Shown: positions 38,402 through 47,261 of the stretch, piece after piece
Position numbering within the stretch: position 1 is the first letter of the stretch
Layout: each line of letters begins with the position of its first letter
Source: Alloalcanivorax marinus
Lineage (GTDB): Bacteria; Pseudomonadota; Gammaproteobacteria; Pseudomonadales; Alcanivoracaceae
NCBI RefSeq assembly: GCF_016785095.1
Contig: NZ_JAEKJB010000002.1
Location: 496,001-560,000, forward strand
Reading direction: 5' to 3'
Length of the DNA stretch: 64,000 nucleotides
Program-made: the position numbers and the translations under genes
The notes under the pieces: generated by a model
What the model saw: the letters and a program-made list of their open reading frames with translations, nothing else
What the model was told of the DNA's origin: nothing
Database searches by the model: none

Positions 38402-39574
38402 ATGACCATCGAGGCCATTCGCGTCGAGGATTATTACGAACCGGCGGTGTTCCGCCGCATCAAGGACCTGGCGGACACCCAGGAAACGCCCTTCGTGGTG
38501 ATCGACACCGAGACGGTCGGCCGCCATTACGACCAGCTCATCGAGCAGTTTCCGTTTGCCCGCGTCCACTACGCGGTGAAGGCCAACCCGGCCCCGGAGC
38601 TGATCACCCTGCTGCGCGACCGGGGCGCCAACTTCGACATCGCCTCCATCCATGAGCTGGATAAGGTGATGGGCCTGGGCGTGGCGGCGGAGCGCTGCAT
38701 CTTCGGCAACACCATCAAGAAGGCCCGGGATATTCGCGCCTTCCACGAAAAGGGCGTACGCATGTTCGCCACCGACTCGGAGGCGGATCTGCGCAACATC
38801 GCCAAGGCGGCGCCGGGTTCACGGGTGTATGTGCGCATCCTTACCGAGGGCACGCACACCGCCGACTGGCCGTTGTCGCGCAAGTTCGGCTGTCAGACCG
38901 ACATGGCTCTGGATCTCATGATCCTGGCCCGGGATCTGGGCCTGGAACCCTACGGGGTGTCCTTCCATGTGGGATCGCAGCAACGGGATATCGGCGCCTG
39001 GGATGCCGCCATCGGCAAGGTCAAGATCATGTTCGAGCGGCTCCGCGAGGAAGTCGGCATCGAGCTCAGGATGATCAACCTGGGCGGCGGCTTCCCCGCC
39101 AACTACATCGCCAAGACCAACGATCTGGAAACCTACGCCTCGGAAATCATCCGTTTCCTCAAGGAGGATTTCGGCGAGGACCTGCCGGAGATCATCCTGG
39201 AGCCGGGCCGTTCGCTGATCGCCAACGCCGGGGTGCTGGTCAGTGAGGTGGTGCTCATTTCCCGTAAATCCCGTACCGCCCTGCAGCGCTGGGTATTCAC
39301 CGACGTGGGCAAGTTCTCTGGCCTGATCGAGACCCTGGACGAAGCCATCAAATACCCGATCCATACAGAGAAGAAAGGGGAAATGGAAGAGGTGGTGATC
39401 GCCGGCCCCACCTGCGACAGCGCCGATATCATGTACGAGAACTACAAGTATGGCCTGCCGCTGAATCTGGCCATCGGTGACCGGTTGTACTGGTTCTCCA
39501 CGGGCGCCTACACGACCAGCTACAGCGCCGTGGAATTCAACGGTTTCCCACCGCTGAAAAGCTACTTCGTGTAG
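38402..39574 (+). CDS. speC: Type III PLP ornithine/lysine-type decarboxylase
   Basis: A 390-residue alanine-racemase-fold decarboxylase. The PLP lysine is Lys60 (HYAVKANPAPE), FHVGSQ is the PLP stacking segment, and the active-site Cys338 lies in GPTCDSADI. Short proteobacterial enzymes of this type make putrescine from ornithine, as in Pseudomonas; some also accept lysine. I start at ATG 38402, where MTIEAIRVEDYY fits the family and an AAGAGGAAAAAC stretch precedes it. After the stop there is a TAAAGCGCTTTA palindrome (39619-39630). Confidence 0.9.
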   Translation: MTIEAIRVEDYYEPAVFRRIKDLADTQETPFVVIDTETVGRHYDQLIEQFPFARVHYAVKANPAPELITLLRDRGANFDIASIHELDKVMGLGVAAERCIFGNTIKKARDIRAFHEKGVRMFATDSEADLRNIAKAAPGSRVYVRILTEGTHTADWPLSRKFGCQTDMALDLMILARDLGLEPYGVSFHVGSQQRDIGAWDAAIGKVKIMFERLREEVGIELRMINLGGGFPANYIAKTNDLETYASEIIRFLKEDFGEDLPEIILEPGRSLIANAGVLVSEVVLISRKSRTALQRWVFTDVGKFSGLIETLDEAIKYPIHTEKKGEMEEVVIAGPTCDSADIMYENYKYGLPLNLAIGDRLYWFSTGAYTTSYSAVEFNGFPPLKSYFV

Positions 39575-39694
39575 GTGTCGCTCACGCTGCCTTGACCGTA
39601 TTCTGAGACATTCTTCCCTAAAGCGCTTTACGCGCGGCAAGAAAAAGCGGCAAGCTTTAGCCCCTTTTTCATGGTTGTGCATATGGGGAGAGGC

Positions 39695-40456
39695 ATGCTG
39701 AAGCAGGCCCGAAGATGGTTTGAGGACCGAAAACTGGCGCGGTTGCCGGTGGATCGGGACCAATGGGAGGAGGCGGTGGCCCGCTGGCCGGTGGCCGCCC
39801 GCTATGAAGGCGCGCAGCGCGATCGGTTGTTCGAGATGACGCTGCGCTTTCTGGTCCGCAAGGAACTGGCCAGCGGTGGCGGGTTCGAGCTGGACGACGG
39901 TATGCGCCTGCTGATCGCCACCATGGCGGTGGTGCCGGTGCTGGAGCTGGGCCTGGACTGGTACGACGGCTGGTACACGGTGATCGTCTACGAGGACACC
40001 TTCGTGACCCCGGAAGGGGAAATGGACCAGTACGGCGTGGTCCACGAAGAAGGCCGGGTGCTGGCCGGCGAGGCCTGGCTGCAAGGGCCGGTGATTCTAT
40101 CCTGGGGCGACATCCGTCGCGCCAGTGCCGAGGACGGCTACAACGTGGTCATCCACGAGCTTTCCCACAAGCTGGACATGCTGGCCGAGGGTGCCAATGG
40201 CGCGCCGCCGTTGCATCCAGGCATGGACGGCGAGCATTGGCATGAGGTATTCAGCCATGCCTGGCAGGCGTTGCAAAGCGCCGAGAAGGGCGGTCACCCG
40301 TTTCTCGACCCCTATGCCCTGGAGGACCCGGCGGAGTTTTTCGCCGTCGCCTCCGAGAGCTTTTTCGAGGCGCCGGCCTACCTGCGCCGGGTGCTGCCGG
40401 ACGTCTACGAGCAACTGGCGCTGTTTTATCGTCAGCGCCCGGGCGGGGATCGTTAG
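39695..40456 (+). CDS. mtfA: MtfA-like zinc peptidase (M90)
   Basis: A ~253-residue protein of the MtfA/YeeI family. The metal motif HELSH is at 154-158 and a distal acidic patch (DPAEFFAVASESFFE) near 213 supplies the third ligand. The core PVLELGLDWYDGW near residue 80 is as in E. coli MtfA, which inactivates the glucose repressor Mlc and has weak aminopeptidase activity. The start may be this ATG or ones at 39671 or 39683. Its end overlaps the convergent cbpM by four bases. Confidence 0.87.
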   Translation: MLKQARRWFEDRKLARLPVDRDQWEEAVARWPVAARYEGAQRDRLFEMTLRFLVRKELASGGGFELDDGMRLLIATMAVVPVLELGLDWYDGWYTVIVYEDTFVTPEGEMDQYGVVHEEGRVLAGEAWLQGPVILSWGDIRRASAEDGYNVVIHELSHKLDMLAEGANGAPPLHPGMDGEHWHEVFSHAWQALQSAEKGGHPFLDPYALEDPAEFFAVASESFFEAPAYLRRVLPDVYEQLALFYRQRPGGDR

Positions 40457-40743
40457 CGCGGGTCCAGGAATCGTTCCAGGCGTCGTCGCAGGGCCGCGTT
40501 CTCCCGACGCAGGCGCCGGTTTTCCTCGCTCAGTTCCAACGCCAGGGCGACACCGCTCCAGTCCATGGCCAGATCCCGGTGCAGCCGCGCCGCCCGGGTC
40601 ACCAGCACGGTGACGGTTTCGTCGAACAGCCAGTGAGGGTCGTGGCTGTCCGGCTCGATGATGCCCAGTTCGACGATCTCGGTGACCGTGGCCACCGGCA
40701 GGGCCACGCGTCGGGACAGTTCGGTGAGGGTCAGTCGGCTCAT
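40453..40743 (-). CDS. cbpM: CbpA modulator CbpM
   Basis: A 96-residue MerR-like small protein ([24 protein letters not shown]) with a C-terminal Leu/Arg coiled coil (~72-94). CbpM binds the J-domain of CbpA and inhibits its co-chaperone and DNA-binding activity. It overlaps the end of cbpA by four bases (ATGA), the standard order. Confidence 0.92.
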   Translation of the reverse strand: MSRLTLTELSRRVALPVATVTEIVELGIIEPDSHDPHWLFDETVTVLVTRAARLHRDLAMDWSGVALALELSEENRRLRRENAALRRRLERFLDPR

Positions 40744-41642
40744 GCTCGTTTCTCCCAGTCCGCGCGTGGATCGAAGCCCGCCCGGTCAGCCAGTTGCCGC
40801 CAGAGTGCGAGGCTTTCTTCGTCCTGGTGCTCGGGCAGCACCACCTTGAGCACCGCGTACAGGTCACCGGTATGGCGCTGGCCGACGAGGCCCTTGCCCT
40901 TGATGCGCAGGCGGCGACCATTCTGGCTGTTGGCCGGCACCGTCAGGCTGATGCGTCCGCTCAGGGTGGGCACCGATACCTTGGCGCCGAGCACCGCCTC
41001 CCAGGGCGCCACCGGCACCGTCACGAGCAGGTCGTGGCCGTCCACGTCGAACAAAGGGTGGGGCACCAGCCGCACGCGCAGATAGAGGTCGCCGGCGGGG
41101 CCGCCGTCCAGGCCCGGGGCACCCTGACCCTTGAGCCGGATGCGTTCGTTGTCGCCGGTACCGGCGGGCACGGTCACGTTCAGAGTGCGATCACCGACCC
41201 GGATTTGCTTGCGAGTATCCGCCACGGTGTCTTCCAGAAACAGGGGCAGCTCCACCTCCAGATCCCGCCCGGCACGGGGCCCGCCGCGCTGGCTGAAACC
41301 GCCGCCACCACCGAAAATCGATTGGAAAAAGTCCGAGAACGCGCCGGCGTCATCGAAATGCGCCTCGCCGCCACCCTGGCGGAAACCCTGCCAGCCGTCG
41401 GGGCCGGCCTGGCCGCCGCCGCTTTGCCGATAGCGCCGCAACTGGTCGTATTCGGCGCGTTTTTCCGGGTCCTTGAGCACGTGATAGGCCTCCGACACCG
41501 CCTTGAATTTGCTCTCGGCGTCGTCGTCACTGCTCACGTCCGGGTGGTATTTGCGCGCCAACTTCCGGTACGCGCCCTTGATGGCCTTGTCGTCGGCATC
41601 CGGTTTGATGCCGAGAATGTCGTAGTAGTCCTTGAACTCCAT
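40740..41642 (-). CDS. cbpA: DnaJ-like co-chaperone CbpA
   Basis: A 300-residue protein with a J-domain (residues 5-70, HPD at 33-35), a Gly/Phe-rich linker with [17 protein letters not shown] (~110-126) and the two C-terminal substrate-binding domains. There is no zinc-finger domain, which separates it from DnaJ. It stimulates DnaK and, in E. coli, binds curved DNA in stationary phase. AAGGAG is 12 bases before the ATG. A heat-shock-like promoter lies upstream. Confidence 0.95.
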   Translation of the reverse strand: MEFKDYYDILGIKPDADDKAIKGAYRKLARKYHPDVSSDDDAESKFKAVSEAYHVLKDPEKRAEYDQLRRYRQSGGGQAGPDGWQGFRQGGGEAHFDDAGAFSDFFQSIFGGGGGFSQRGGPRAGRDLEVELPLFLEDTVADTRKQIRVGDRTLNVTVPAGTGDNERIRLKGQGAPGLDGGPAGDLYLRVRLVPHPLFDVDGHDLLVTVPVAPWEAVLGAKVSVPTLSGRISLTVPANSQNGRRLRIKGKGLVGQRHTGDLYAVLKVVLPEHQDEESLALWRQLADRAGFDPRADWEKRA

Positions 41643-41686
41643 AATCGCCGCGAACTCCTTGGGAGTCTTCGTTCTGAATGTCCTTT

Positions 41687-41714
41687 TTATGGCGTCACGG
41701 CGGGCTTTTACAAG
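41687..41714 (-). promoter_or_regulatory. Candidate sigma-32 promoter of cbpAM
   Basis: On the minus strand CTTGTAA and CCATAA are separated by 15 bases, about 45 bases before the cbpA start. This is close to the heat-shock form CTTGAAA-N11-16-CCCCATnT. The same bases can be read as a weak sigma-70 promoter. Confidence 0.35.
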
Positions 41715-41834
41715 CCTTTACCAGCGCCCCGGACCGCTTTTCCCATGCCAATGCTATTTTAGTTCCAGTCAGTGTTTTTTGACGAAAATCAGCAAGTTGA
41801 GCCAGCGAGCTGGACCAGGGAAAAGGAGAGCGGC

Positions 41835-42965
41835 TTGAAGATTCTCGACACCACCCTGTTTTACACCCAGGCAAGCGGGGGTGTGCGTACCTACGTGGAC
41901 GCCAAACGACAGGCATTATTGCGACGCGGCGGCATGGGCCACAAGGTGGTGATGCCCGGCGCCGGGGTGCGTTTCGACGAGGACTTCATCGAGCTGCCGG
42001 CCATGCCGTTGCCACTGGCGCCCGGTTACCGGTTCCCTCTGCGGCTGGGGTTGTGGGCCAGCGTCATGGCGGGGCTGCAGCCGGACCTGATCGAGGCCGG
42101 TGATCCCTATACGCCGGCCTGGGCCGCTCAACGCGCCGCGCGCCTGCTGGACGTCCCGGCGGTCGGTTTTTATCACTCGGATCTCATGTCGCTGGTGCAT
42201 CACCGGGTCGGCGCCTGGCTCGACTCGGGTAGCCGTTCCTACATTCGCCGTCTGTACCGGGGGTTCGATCTGGTGCTCAGCCCCAGCCATTTGATGGCCC
42301 GGCGCCTTGAACAGTGTGGGGTGGAGGACGTCCAGGTGCAGCCGCTGGGCGTTGATCTGGAGGCCTTCCGGCCCGACCGCGCCAAGCCGGACGCCCGGCG
42401 CCGGCTTGGCATCGACGACGATCGTCCATTGCTGGTGTTCGCCGGTCGTGGCACCCAGGAAAAGAACATCCCGGTGCTGCTGGAGGCGATGCGTCACCTG
42501 CCGGAGTATCACTTGCTGTTGATCGGTACCGGGCTGCAGCCGGACGCGCCCTCCAATGTGTCGGTGATCCATGAATTCTGTCCGGCTCCGGAAGTGGCCG
42601 GTTGGATGGCGGCGGCGGACGCGCTGGTGCACGCCGGTGACCAGGAGACCTTTGGCCTGGTGGCCCTGGAAGGCATGGCCTGCGGCTTGCCGGTGGTGTG
42701 CGCCGACGCCGGCGCGCTGCCGGAGGTGGTGCCGGAACAATGCGGTCGACGCGCCGCCCCTAACGACGGTGGTGCCTTCGCCGAGGCGATCCGCGACCTG
42801 TTCGAGAACGACGATCCGGCGGCTCTGGGTCAGGCGGCACGGGCCCATGTGGAAGGCCGGCACAGCTGGAACGTGGTGGTCGACAATCTGCTCGCCCACT
42901 ACCGGCGCGTGCTGGGTGAACACGAGCAACCGTCGATGGTGCCGAGCCATGAATCCCATTCCTGA
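41835..42965 (+). CDS. Family 4 (GT-B) glycosyltransferase
   Basis: A ~376-residue glycosyltransferase. The start is a TTG at 41835, six bases after AAGGAG, giving MKILDTTLFYTQASGGVRTY; the GGVRTY loop is typical of the acceptor side. The donor-binding E-x7-E signature is ETFGLVALEGMACGLPVV (near residue 275). It heads a tightly overlapping trio with a DUF2334 deacetylase and a flippase-like membrane protein, so it probably decorates a lipid or envelope polymer. The donor sugar and acceptor are unknown. Confidence 0.87.
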   Translation: MKILDTTLFYTQASGGVRTYVDAKRQALLRRGGMGHKVVMPGAGVRFDEDFIELPAMPLPLAPGYRFPLRLGLWASVMAGLQPDLIEAGDPYTPAWAAQRAARLLDVPAVGFYHSDLMSLVHHRVGAWLDSGSRSYIRRLYRGFDLVLSPSHLMARRLEQCGVEDVQVQPLGVDLEAFRPDRAKPDARRRLGIDDDRPLLVFAGRGTQEKNIPVLLEAMRHLPEYHLLLIGTGLQPDAPSNVSVIHEFCPAPEVAGWMAAADALVHAGDQETFGLVALEGMACGLPVVCADAGALPEVVPEQCGRRAAPNDGGAFAEAIRDLFENDDPAALGQAARAHVEGRHSWNVVVDNLLAHYRRVLGEHEQPSMVPSHESHS

Positions 42966-43725
42966 TCTCGGCCCCGCTTTCTTTCTGTCGCTGCATGATG
43001 TGGCGCCGCACAGCTGGCCGCTGTACCGGGCCTTCCTGGCCGAGTTGGAGCGGTCGGAGGAGGGCGGTCGGCTGGCGTGCACCTTGCTGGCGGTACCGGA
43101 TTTTCACCACCGGGACACGGCCGAGCGCCATCCCGGCTTTTGCCAGGACCTCCGTGAGCGCCAGCGGGCCGGCGATGAGCTGGTGCTGCATGGTTTCTAC
43201 CACGAGGACGATGGGCCGCCGCCGCGCGGGCCCGGCGCGCTGCTGCGGCGCCGGGTGCTGACCCACGAAGGCGAATTCTCGGCGCTCAGCGGCGGCGAGG
43301 CGGCGCGTCGTATCCGCGACGGGTTGTCCTTGTTCTACGGCCAGGGCTGGCGCACGGACGGCTTCGTACCGCCCGGCTGGGTCACCAATGAAGCCAGCCG
43401 CCGGGCGATCCGCGAGGCGGGTTTCGCCTACCGCACCGACGCCAGCGCTCTTTACCGCCTGCCCGACGAGCGCCGGTTGCCACTGCCCACGCTGGTGATG
43501 TCATCCCGCTCCGCCTGGCGGCGGCGCCTGTTCGTGGCGCTTAACCGGCTACGACTGTGGCGCTACCGGCATGCCCCGGTGATCCGCCTGGCGTTGCATC
43601 CCGTGGACCTGCGCCACGAAGAAAGCCGCCGGTTCTGGCTCGATACCGTGCGCCTGCTGCGACGGCAACGTCGTTGCGTCACCAAACGTCGCTGGCTGCT
43701 GGAACAGGCCGGGGCGGCGCGATGA
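42949..43725 (+). CDS. DUF2334 polysaccharide-deacetylase-like protein
   Basis: A 258-residue NodB-fold protein. LSLHDVAP near residue 13 and ELVLHGFYHED near residue 78 (H-G-x-x-H type) supply the metal site. The TDGFVPPGW block is near 140. It starts inside the end of the glycosyltransferase gene (17-base overlap) and ends with an ATGA overlap onto the flippase-like gene. A sugar N-deacetylase acting on the product of the first enzyme is a sensible guess. Confidence 0.82.
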   Translation: MNPIPDLGPAFFLSLHDVAPHSWPLYRAFLAELERSEEGGRLACTLLAVPDFHHRDTAERHPGFCQDLRERQRAGDELVLHGFYHEDDGPPPRGPGALLRRRVLTHEGEFSALSGGEAARRIRDGLSLFYGQGWRTDGFVPPGWVTNEASRRAIREAGFAYRTDASALYRLPDERRLPLPTLVMSSRSAWRRRLFVALNRLRLWRYRHAPVIRLALHPVDLRHEESRRFWLDTVRLLRRQRRCVTKRRWLLEQAGAAR

Positions 43726-44714
43726 GACGTCACTGGCGGTGGCTGCTGCTGGCGGCCCTGGTAGTGGGCGCCACGGTGCCGCTGGTAATGGGCGGCCCGG
43801 CGGCGTTCCATGAGCTGGTACGGCTGCCCCCGTCCTGGCTGCTGGGCATGCTGGCGCTGATTGGCCTGTGTTGGAACCTGAACGCCTGGCGCCTGCGGCT
43901 GATGCTTAATGGCCGGGCACCGGGTATGGGCCACGGGTCGGCCCTGGCCACGGTGGTGGTCACTGAATTCAGCCTGAACGCCACTCCCGGCGGTAGCGGT
44001 GCTCCTTTTACCCTGGCGGCGCTGTTGTCACGGTATGGCGTGGCCCCGGCCCGGGCCACCGCGGTGCTGGCCGTGGACCAGCTCACCGACATGCTGGTGT
44101 TCGCGACCCTGTTGCCCACCGTGGCGCTGTATGGTTTGGCCCGTTATCTGGACTGGGGCGGCTGGTGGCAACTGGCGGTGCCGTTGGGACTGCTGGTGGG
44201 GGGCCTGGCGTTGGTGACGTTGCTGGCCCGGCATCAGCGTCGCGTGTTGATCGCGTCCGGGGACCTGCTGGCCTGGTTGGGCCTGCGCCGACGGCGTCGG
44301 TATCGCATGGCGCGGGCGGTGTTGCGCTTTCGCCGGGGGCTGGAGGAGACCCTGGCGGTGCCGCGCCGTCGGTTGCTGCTGATGTTCGCGCTGTGTCTGC
44401 TGCACTGGTTGCTGCGCTACTCGGTGATTTACCTGGCGGTGCTGGCCCTGGGCGAGCACCTGGACTGGACCTACGGGTTCTTCGTGCAGATGGTGGCCAT
44501 GGGCGCCGGCCATCTGACCCTGCTGCCCGGTGGCGCCGGCGGCGCCGAGGTGGCCGGCGCGGCGCTGCTCAATCCCTGGCTGGGCACGGTGACCGCCGCC
44601 ACGGTGATCGTGATCTGGCGCTTCGTGACCTTCTACTGGTATCTGATCGCCGGCGGTCTGGTGATGCTGTTCCTGGGCTTCAAGGAAGCCCGCCCGCTGA
44701 TGAACGGCGGATAA
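43722..44714 (+). CDS. YbhN/UPF0104 flippase-like membrane protein
   Basis: A 330-residue protein with about eight membrane helices, of the lysylphosphatidylglycerol-synthase membrane-domain superfamily without the catalytic C-terminus. Motifs include FSLNATPGGSGAPFTLAALL (near 80) and LLPGGAGGAEVAGAALL (near 268), each with the glycine-rich turn of the family. Translation is coupled to the deacetylase. Relatives are thought to move or bind lipid-linked groups. Confidence 0.85.
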   Translation: MRRHWRWLLLAALVVGATVPLVMGGPAAFHELVRLPPSWLLGMLALIGLCWNLNAWRLRLMLNGRAPGMGHGSALATVVVTEFSLNATPGGSGAPFTLAALLSRYGVAPARATAVLAVDQLTDMLVFATLLPTVALYGLARYLDWGGWWQLAVPLGLLVGGLALVTLLARHQRRVLIASGDLLAWLGLRRRRRYRMARAVLRFRRGLEETLAVPRRRLLLMFALCLLHWLLRYSVIYLAVLALGEHLDWTYGFFVQMVAMGAGHLTLLPGGAGGAEVAGAALLNPWLGTVTAATVIVIWRFVTFYWYLIAGGLVMLFLGFKEARPLMNGG

Positions 44715-44739
44715 AAAAATCCCCGGCCGGGGCCGGGGA
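44713..44739 (-). terminator. Intrinsic terminator of the amine dehydrogenase operon
   Basis: On the minus strand CCCCGGCC and GGCCGGGG pair around CC, followed by A and seven T. It lies 35 bases after the outer-membrane barrel gene, the last of the operon. Confidence 0.88.
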
Positions 44740-44773
44740 GATAGACACGCTTCAAGGTGCGTCGAGCGTTAAA

Positions 44774-46102
44774 TCAGAAACCAAAGGCCAGAATCAGCTG
44801 GGTGTAGAGGTTGCCGTCGTCGTTGCCAAGCTGGGTGCCACCTTCGGCGGCGGAGGCGTCCGGCTGGTACAGCCCGACCAGCGGGATGATCGCCAGGTTC
44901 GGCGTTACGCCCCATTCCACGAACAGATCGAACTCGCGGGCATCCAGGTTGCCGCCGGCGCCCTTGTCCAGGGTGGTGAAGTCATAGGCCAGCAGGCCCA
45001 CCGCCAGGTTTTCCCGGGGCGCGGCGTGCACGGCCACGTTGTGGACCTTGGCGTTGGTATTGAACGGCCCCGCGTAGTTGGCCGCCACCTCGCCCTGGAA
45101 CCAGGTGCCGAGGGTGCGCCCGTTGCCGTAGAACATCGGGTCGAAACCCTCGGAGAAGCGGCTGTAGCGGTAGTTCACGCTGGGCTGCCAGGGCGCGTCG
45201 GCGAACGTCCAGCCGGCTTCCACGTACCAGGCGTCTTCATCGCCCTGGTCCTGGTCCTGCCAGGCGTATTCTCCGGACAGGAACAGGTTTTCGACGCCGG
45301 CGCTGCCCTGGTAGCGCAGGCTCCAGGTTTCCATGCCGTCGCGTTGCGGGTACAGGAAGGCCAGGTCTTCTTCCACATCGTCCACCTTGATGTAGCTGAG
45401 GCCCACGGTGCCGTTCTCGCCGACGTGCTCCAGGTTGCCCACCTTCATGGACGCTTCCACCTGGGCCGGGTTGTCCGACTCGATCCACATGGCGTCGCCG
45501 CGCCAGCCGCTGTCGCCGCCCAGGCTGAGCACGGCGGTCTTGTCGAAGGCCTGGCGGGCGGCCAGGTAGTAGGCGCCACCCCGGTCGAGCAGGCCGCCGG
45601 CGATGCCCTCACCGAAGTTGAGCGCGTCACCGGCGATCAGGAAGCCATCGCCCAGTGTGATGGCCTGGCGCCCGGCGGAAAGGGCCACGCCGTCTTCTCC
45701 CAGTGCCGGGAACAGATCCCCGGAGCGCCAGCCCAGATAGGCGTCTTCCACGTCGGTTTCCCGCTCATCGCCGTTGCTGAAACCGGCGGCGTCGCCGTCG
45801 CCCCAGGTGCCGCCACTGAGGGCGTTGAGGGCACCGAACAGGCGGCCGGCGCCCAATTCCTGTTCCAGGGCGAAGCCGTATTTGAGGTAGCCTTCCTGCC
45901 AGCTGGAGGAGCCTTCGCTCTTGCTGCCGGCGGTGGCGTAGTTTTCCTCGCTGTGGAAGGCGCCGGCCACGCCTTCCACGGTGAGATCCAGTTGCGTGGT
46001 GTCGTTGGCCACCAGCTCCAGGGCCTGGGCCTGGACCCCCAGGGCGGTCAGTGAACAGGCAAGCAGGGCCCGTTTCACGGCTTTCGGATAAGCAGTGATC
46101 AT
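44774..46102 (-). CDS. Alginate-export-like outer-membrane barrel protein
   Basis: A 442-residue barrel protein with a signal peptide (ending VQAQA) and a C-terminal phenylalanine (LILAFGF). Long runs of alternating aromatic and polar residues and the segment SAGRQAITLGDGFLIAGDALNFGEG (in two parts near 143-167) place it in the AlgE/alginate-export superfamily, where many members are porins for small molecules. It is the last gene of the amine dehydrogenase operon and precedes the terminator, so entry of amines or exit of aldehydes through it is an attractive idea. Substrate not known. Confidence 0.8.
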   Translation of the reverse strand: MITAYPKAVKRALLACSLTALGVQAQALELVANDTTQLDLTVEGVAGAFHSEENYATAGSKSEGSSSWQEGYLKYGFALEQELGAGRLFGALNALSGGTWGDGDAAGFSNGDERETDVEDAYLGWRSGDLFPALGEDGVALSAGRQAITLGDGFLIAGDALNFGEGIAGGLLDRGGAYYLAARQAFDKTAVLSLGGDSGWRGDAMWIESDNPAQVEASMKVGNLEHVGENGTVGLSYIKVDDVEEDLAFLYPQRDGMETWSLRYQGSAGVENLFLSGEYAWQDQDQGDEDAWYVEAGWTFADAPWQPSVNYRYSRFSEGFDPMFYGNGRTLGTWFQGEVAANYAGPFNTNAKVHNVAVHAAPRENLAVGLLAYDFTTLDKGAGGNLDAREFDLFVEWGVTPNLAIIPLVGLYQPDASAAEGGTQLGNDDGNLYTQLILAFGF

Positions 46103-46158
46103 GGTTGAGTCTCCATTCGGGTGAAGCCCGCGCCGGCGGCGCGGGCCGCGGGATCAGC

Positions 46159-46725
46159 TCATTGGCTGTCTCCGTTGTCGTTGTTGTCGAGCAGGTCCTC
46201 GTGGGGCATGCCGTCGTGGATGGCGATGCCCTGGTCGTGCATGCGCCGGATCAAGTGGGCGCGGGTGTCCGGCAGATTGTTCAACCGGGTGGCGCGAATG
46301 CGTGTTACCTCGGCGGCGGTGTAGGGCGCCGCGTCCTCCGGCGTGCTGGTGCCGGCCATGCCGTCGCGGTCAAGAATCCAGTTGAGCAACTCGGCGAGTT
46401 GATCGTCGCCGAGCGCGGACTGGGAGACGCCGGGTACCCGTACCAGGAACTCGCGGCCACCTTCCACGCGCAGGAAGTTGCCGACGAATCCGGTCATGCG
46501 GGGTACATCATTGCGCGGTGCCCCCTGGCCTTCGGACAGGTGACAGCCGGCGCATTGCAACTGGTAGTTCACGGCTGGTCCGTAGCCGGCCCGGGACAGA
46601 GGAATCTGCGGCACCTCGTTGCCCGGCGCTGGCGTCTGCGACGGGTCCGGCATGGCCCGGGCGTGGGCGCCCGGGCCGGTGACGGTGGCCGCCAGCAGAA
46701 CAGTAAGCAGCAGGCCGTGTCGCAT
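46159..46725 (-). CDS. Mono-haem periplasmic cytochrome c
   Basis: A ~188-residue secreted protein. After a signal peptide (ending GAHA) there is one haem site, CAGCH at ~58-62, and a possible Met ligand in PRMTGF about 22 residues later. The rest is a long acidic C-terminal tail (LLDNNDNGDSQ). It follows the small-subunit gene directly and is the obvious electron acceptor for the dehydrogenase, or a cofactor-related oxidase. With a single CxxCH it is not a MauG. The start could also be the TTG at 46734 that overlaps the previous stop. Confidence 0.85.
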   Translation of the reverse strand: MRHGLLLTVLLAATVTGPGAHARAMPDPSQTPAPGNEVPQIPLSRAGYGPAVNYQLQCAGCHLSEGQGAPRNDVPRMTGFVGNFLRVEGGREFLVRVPGVSQSALGDDQLAELLNWILDRDGMAGTSTPEDAAPYTAAEVTRIRATRLNNLPDTRAHLIRRMHDQGIAIHDGMPHEDLLDNNDNGDSQ

Positions 46726-46730
46726 ACGCC

Positions 46731-47258
46731 TCAACCGGCCTTGGCCACGCCGCGGATCACCGCCACGGTGCAGTTATAGACGTTGGCGTCGGCGCCCAGG
46801 CACCAGTTGATGTCGTTGTTGTTGAACGGCCGGTACATCGGCTCCTCGCTGTCGTTACGGGTGCAGGCGCACTGGGCGCAGCTGTGCTTACCGCAGCAGT
46901 CGTTGTAGGAAATGATGTAGTCGATGCCGTCCGCCGGGTTGCGGCAGGTGCCCACCCAGGTCACTTCCGAGCCCTGGGTGCCCGGCGGGCAGCTGTTCAC
47001 GGTGCCGCCGCAGCAACTGCACAGGAAGCCGTCGATGGAGCAATAGCGCCAGTAATCGCAGCTGGTGGGGTCACCGGGGTCGCCGGCCTGGGGCGATTCC
47101 GCCGCCAGGGCCTTGGCGGTGCGGTCCACCGGCAGCAGGACCGGCATGGCGGCGCCGGCCACCAGGAAGGAGCCGAGCCGGCCCAGGAAACGGCGCCGCG
47201 AGGTGGTGCTGGCCACATGGCGGGTGGAACGCTCGAAGAAACGGTCGAGGAATTTCAT
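46731..47258 (-). CDS. aauA: Amine dehydrogenase small (TTQ) subunit
   Basis: A 175-residue precursor of the subunit that holds tryptophan tryptophylquinone. A twin-arginine signal (SRRRFLG near 20-26) leads the chain, and the mature part is Cys-rich (14 Cys counted). The two tryptophans that cross-link into TTQ are Trp101 (VTWVGTC) and Trp152 (DINWCLG), 51 apart as in methylamine and aromatic amine dehydrogenases. Asp120 and Thr164 fall at the same offsets as the catalytic Asp128 and Thr172 of Alcaligenes aromatic amine dehydrogenase. It deaminates primary amines to aldehydes in the periplasm. Confidence 0.94.
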   Translation of the reverse strand: MKFLDRFFERSTRHVASTTSRRRFLGRLGSFLVAGAAMPVLLPVDRTAKALAAESPQAGDPGDPTSCDYWRYCSIDGFLCSCCGGTVNSCPPGTQGSEVTWVGTCRNPADGIDYIISYNDCCGKHSCAQCACTRNDSEEPMYRPFNNNDINWCLGADANVYNCTVAVIRGVAKAG

Positions 47259-47261
47259 GGT

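Noticed and set aside
46159..46725. MauG-type TTQ maturase
   Set aside because: Only one CxxCH is present and the protein is about half the length of MauG.
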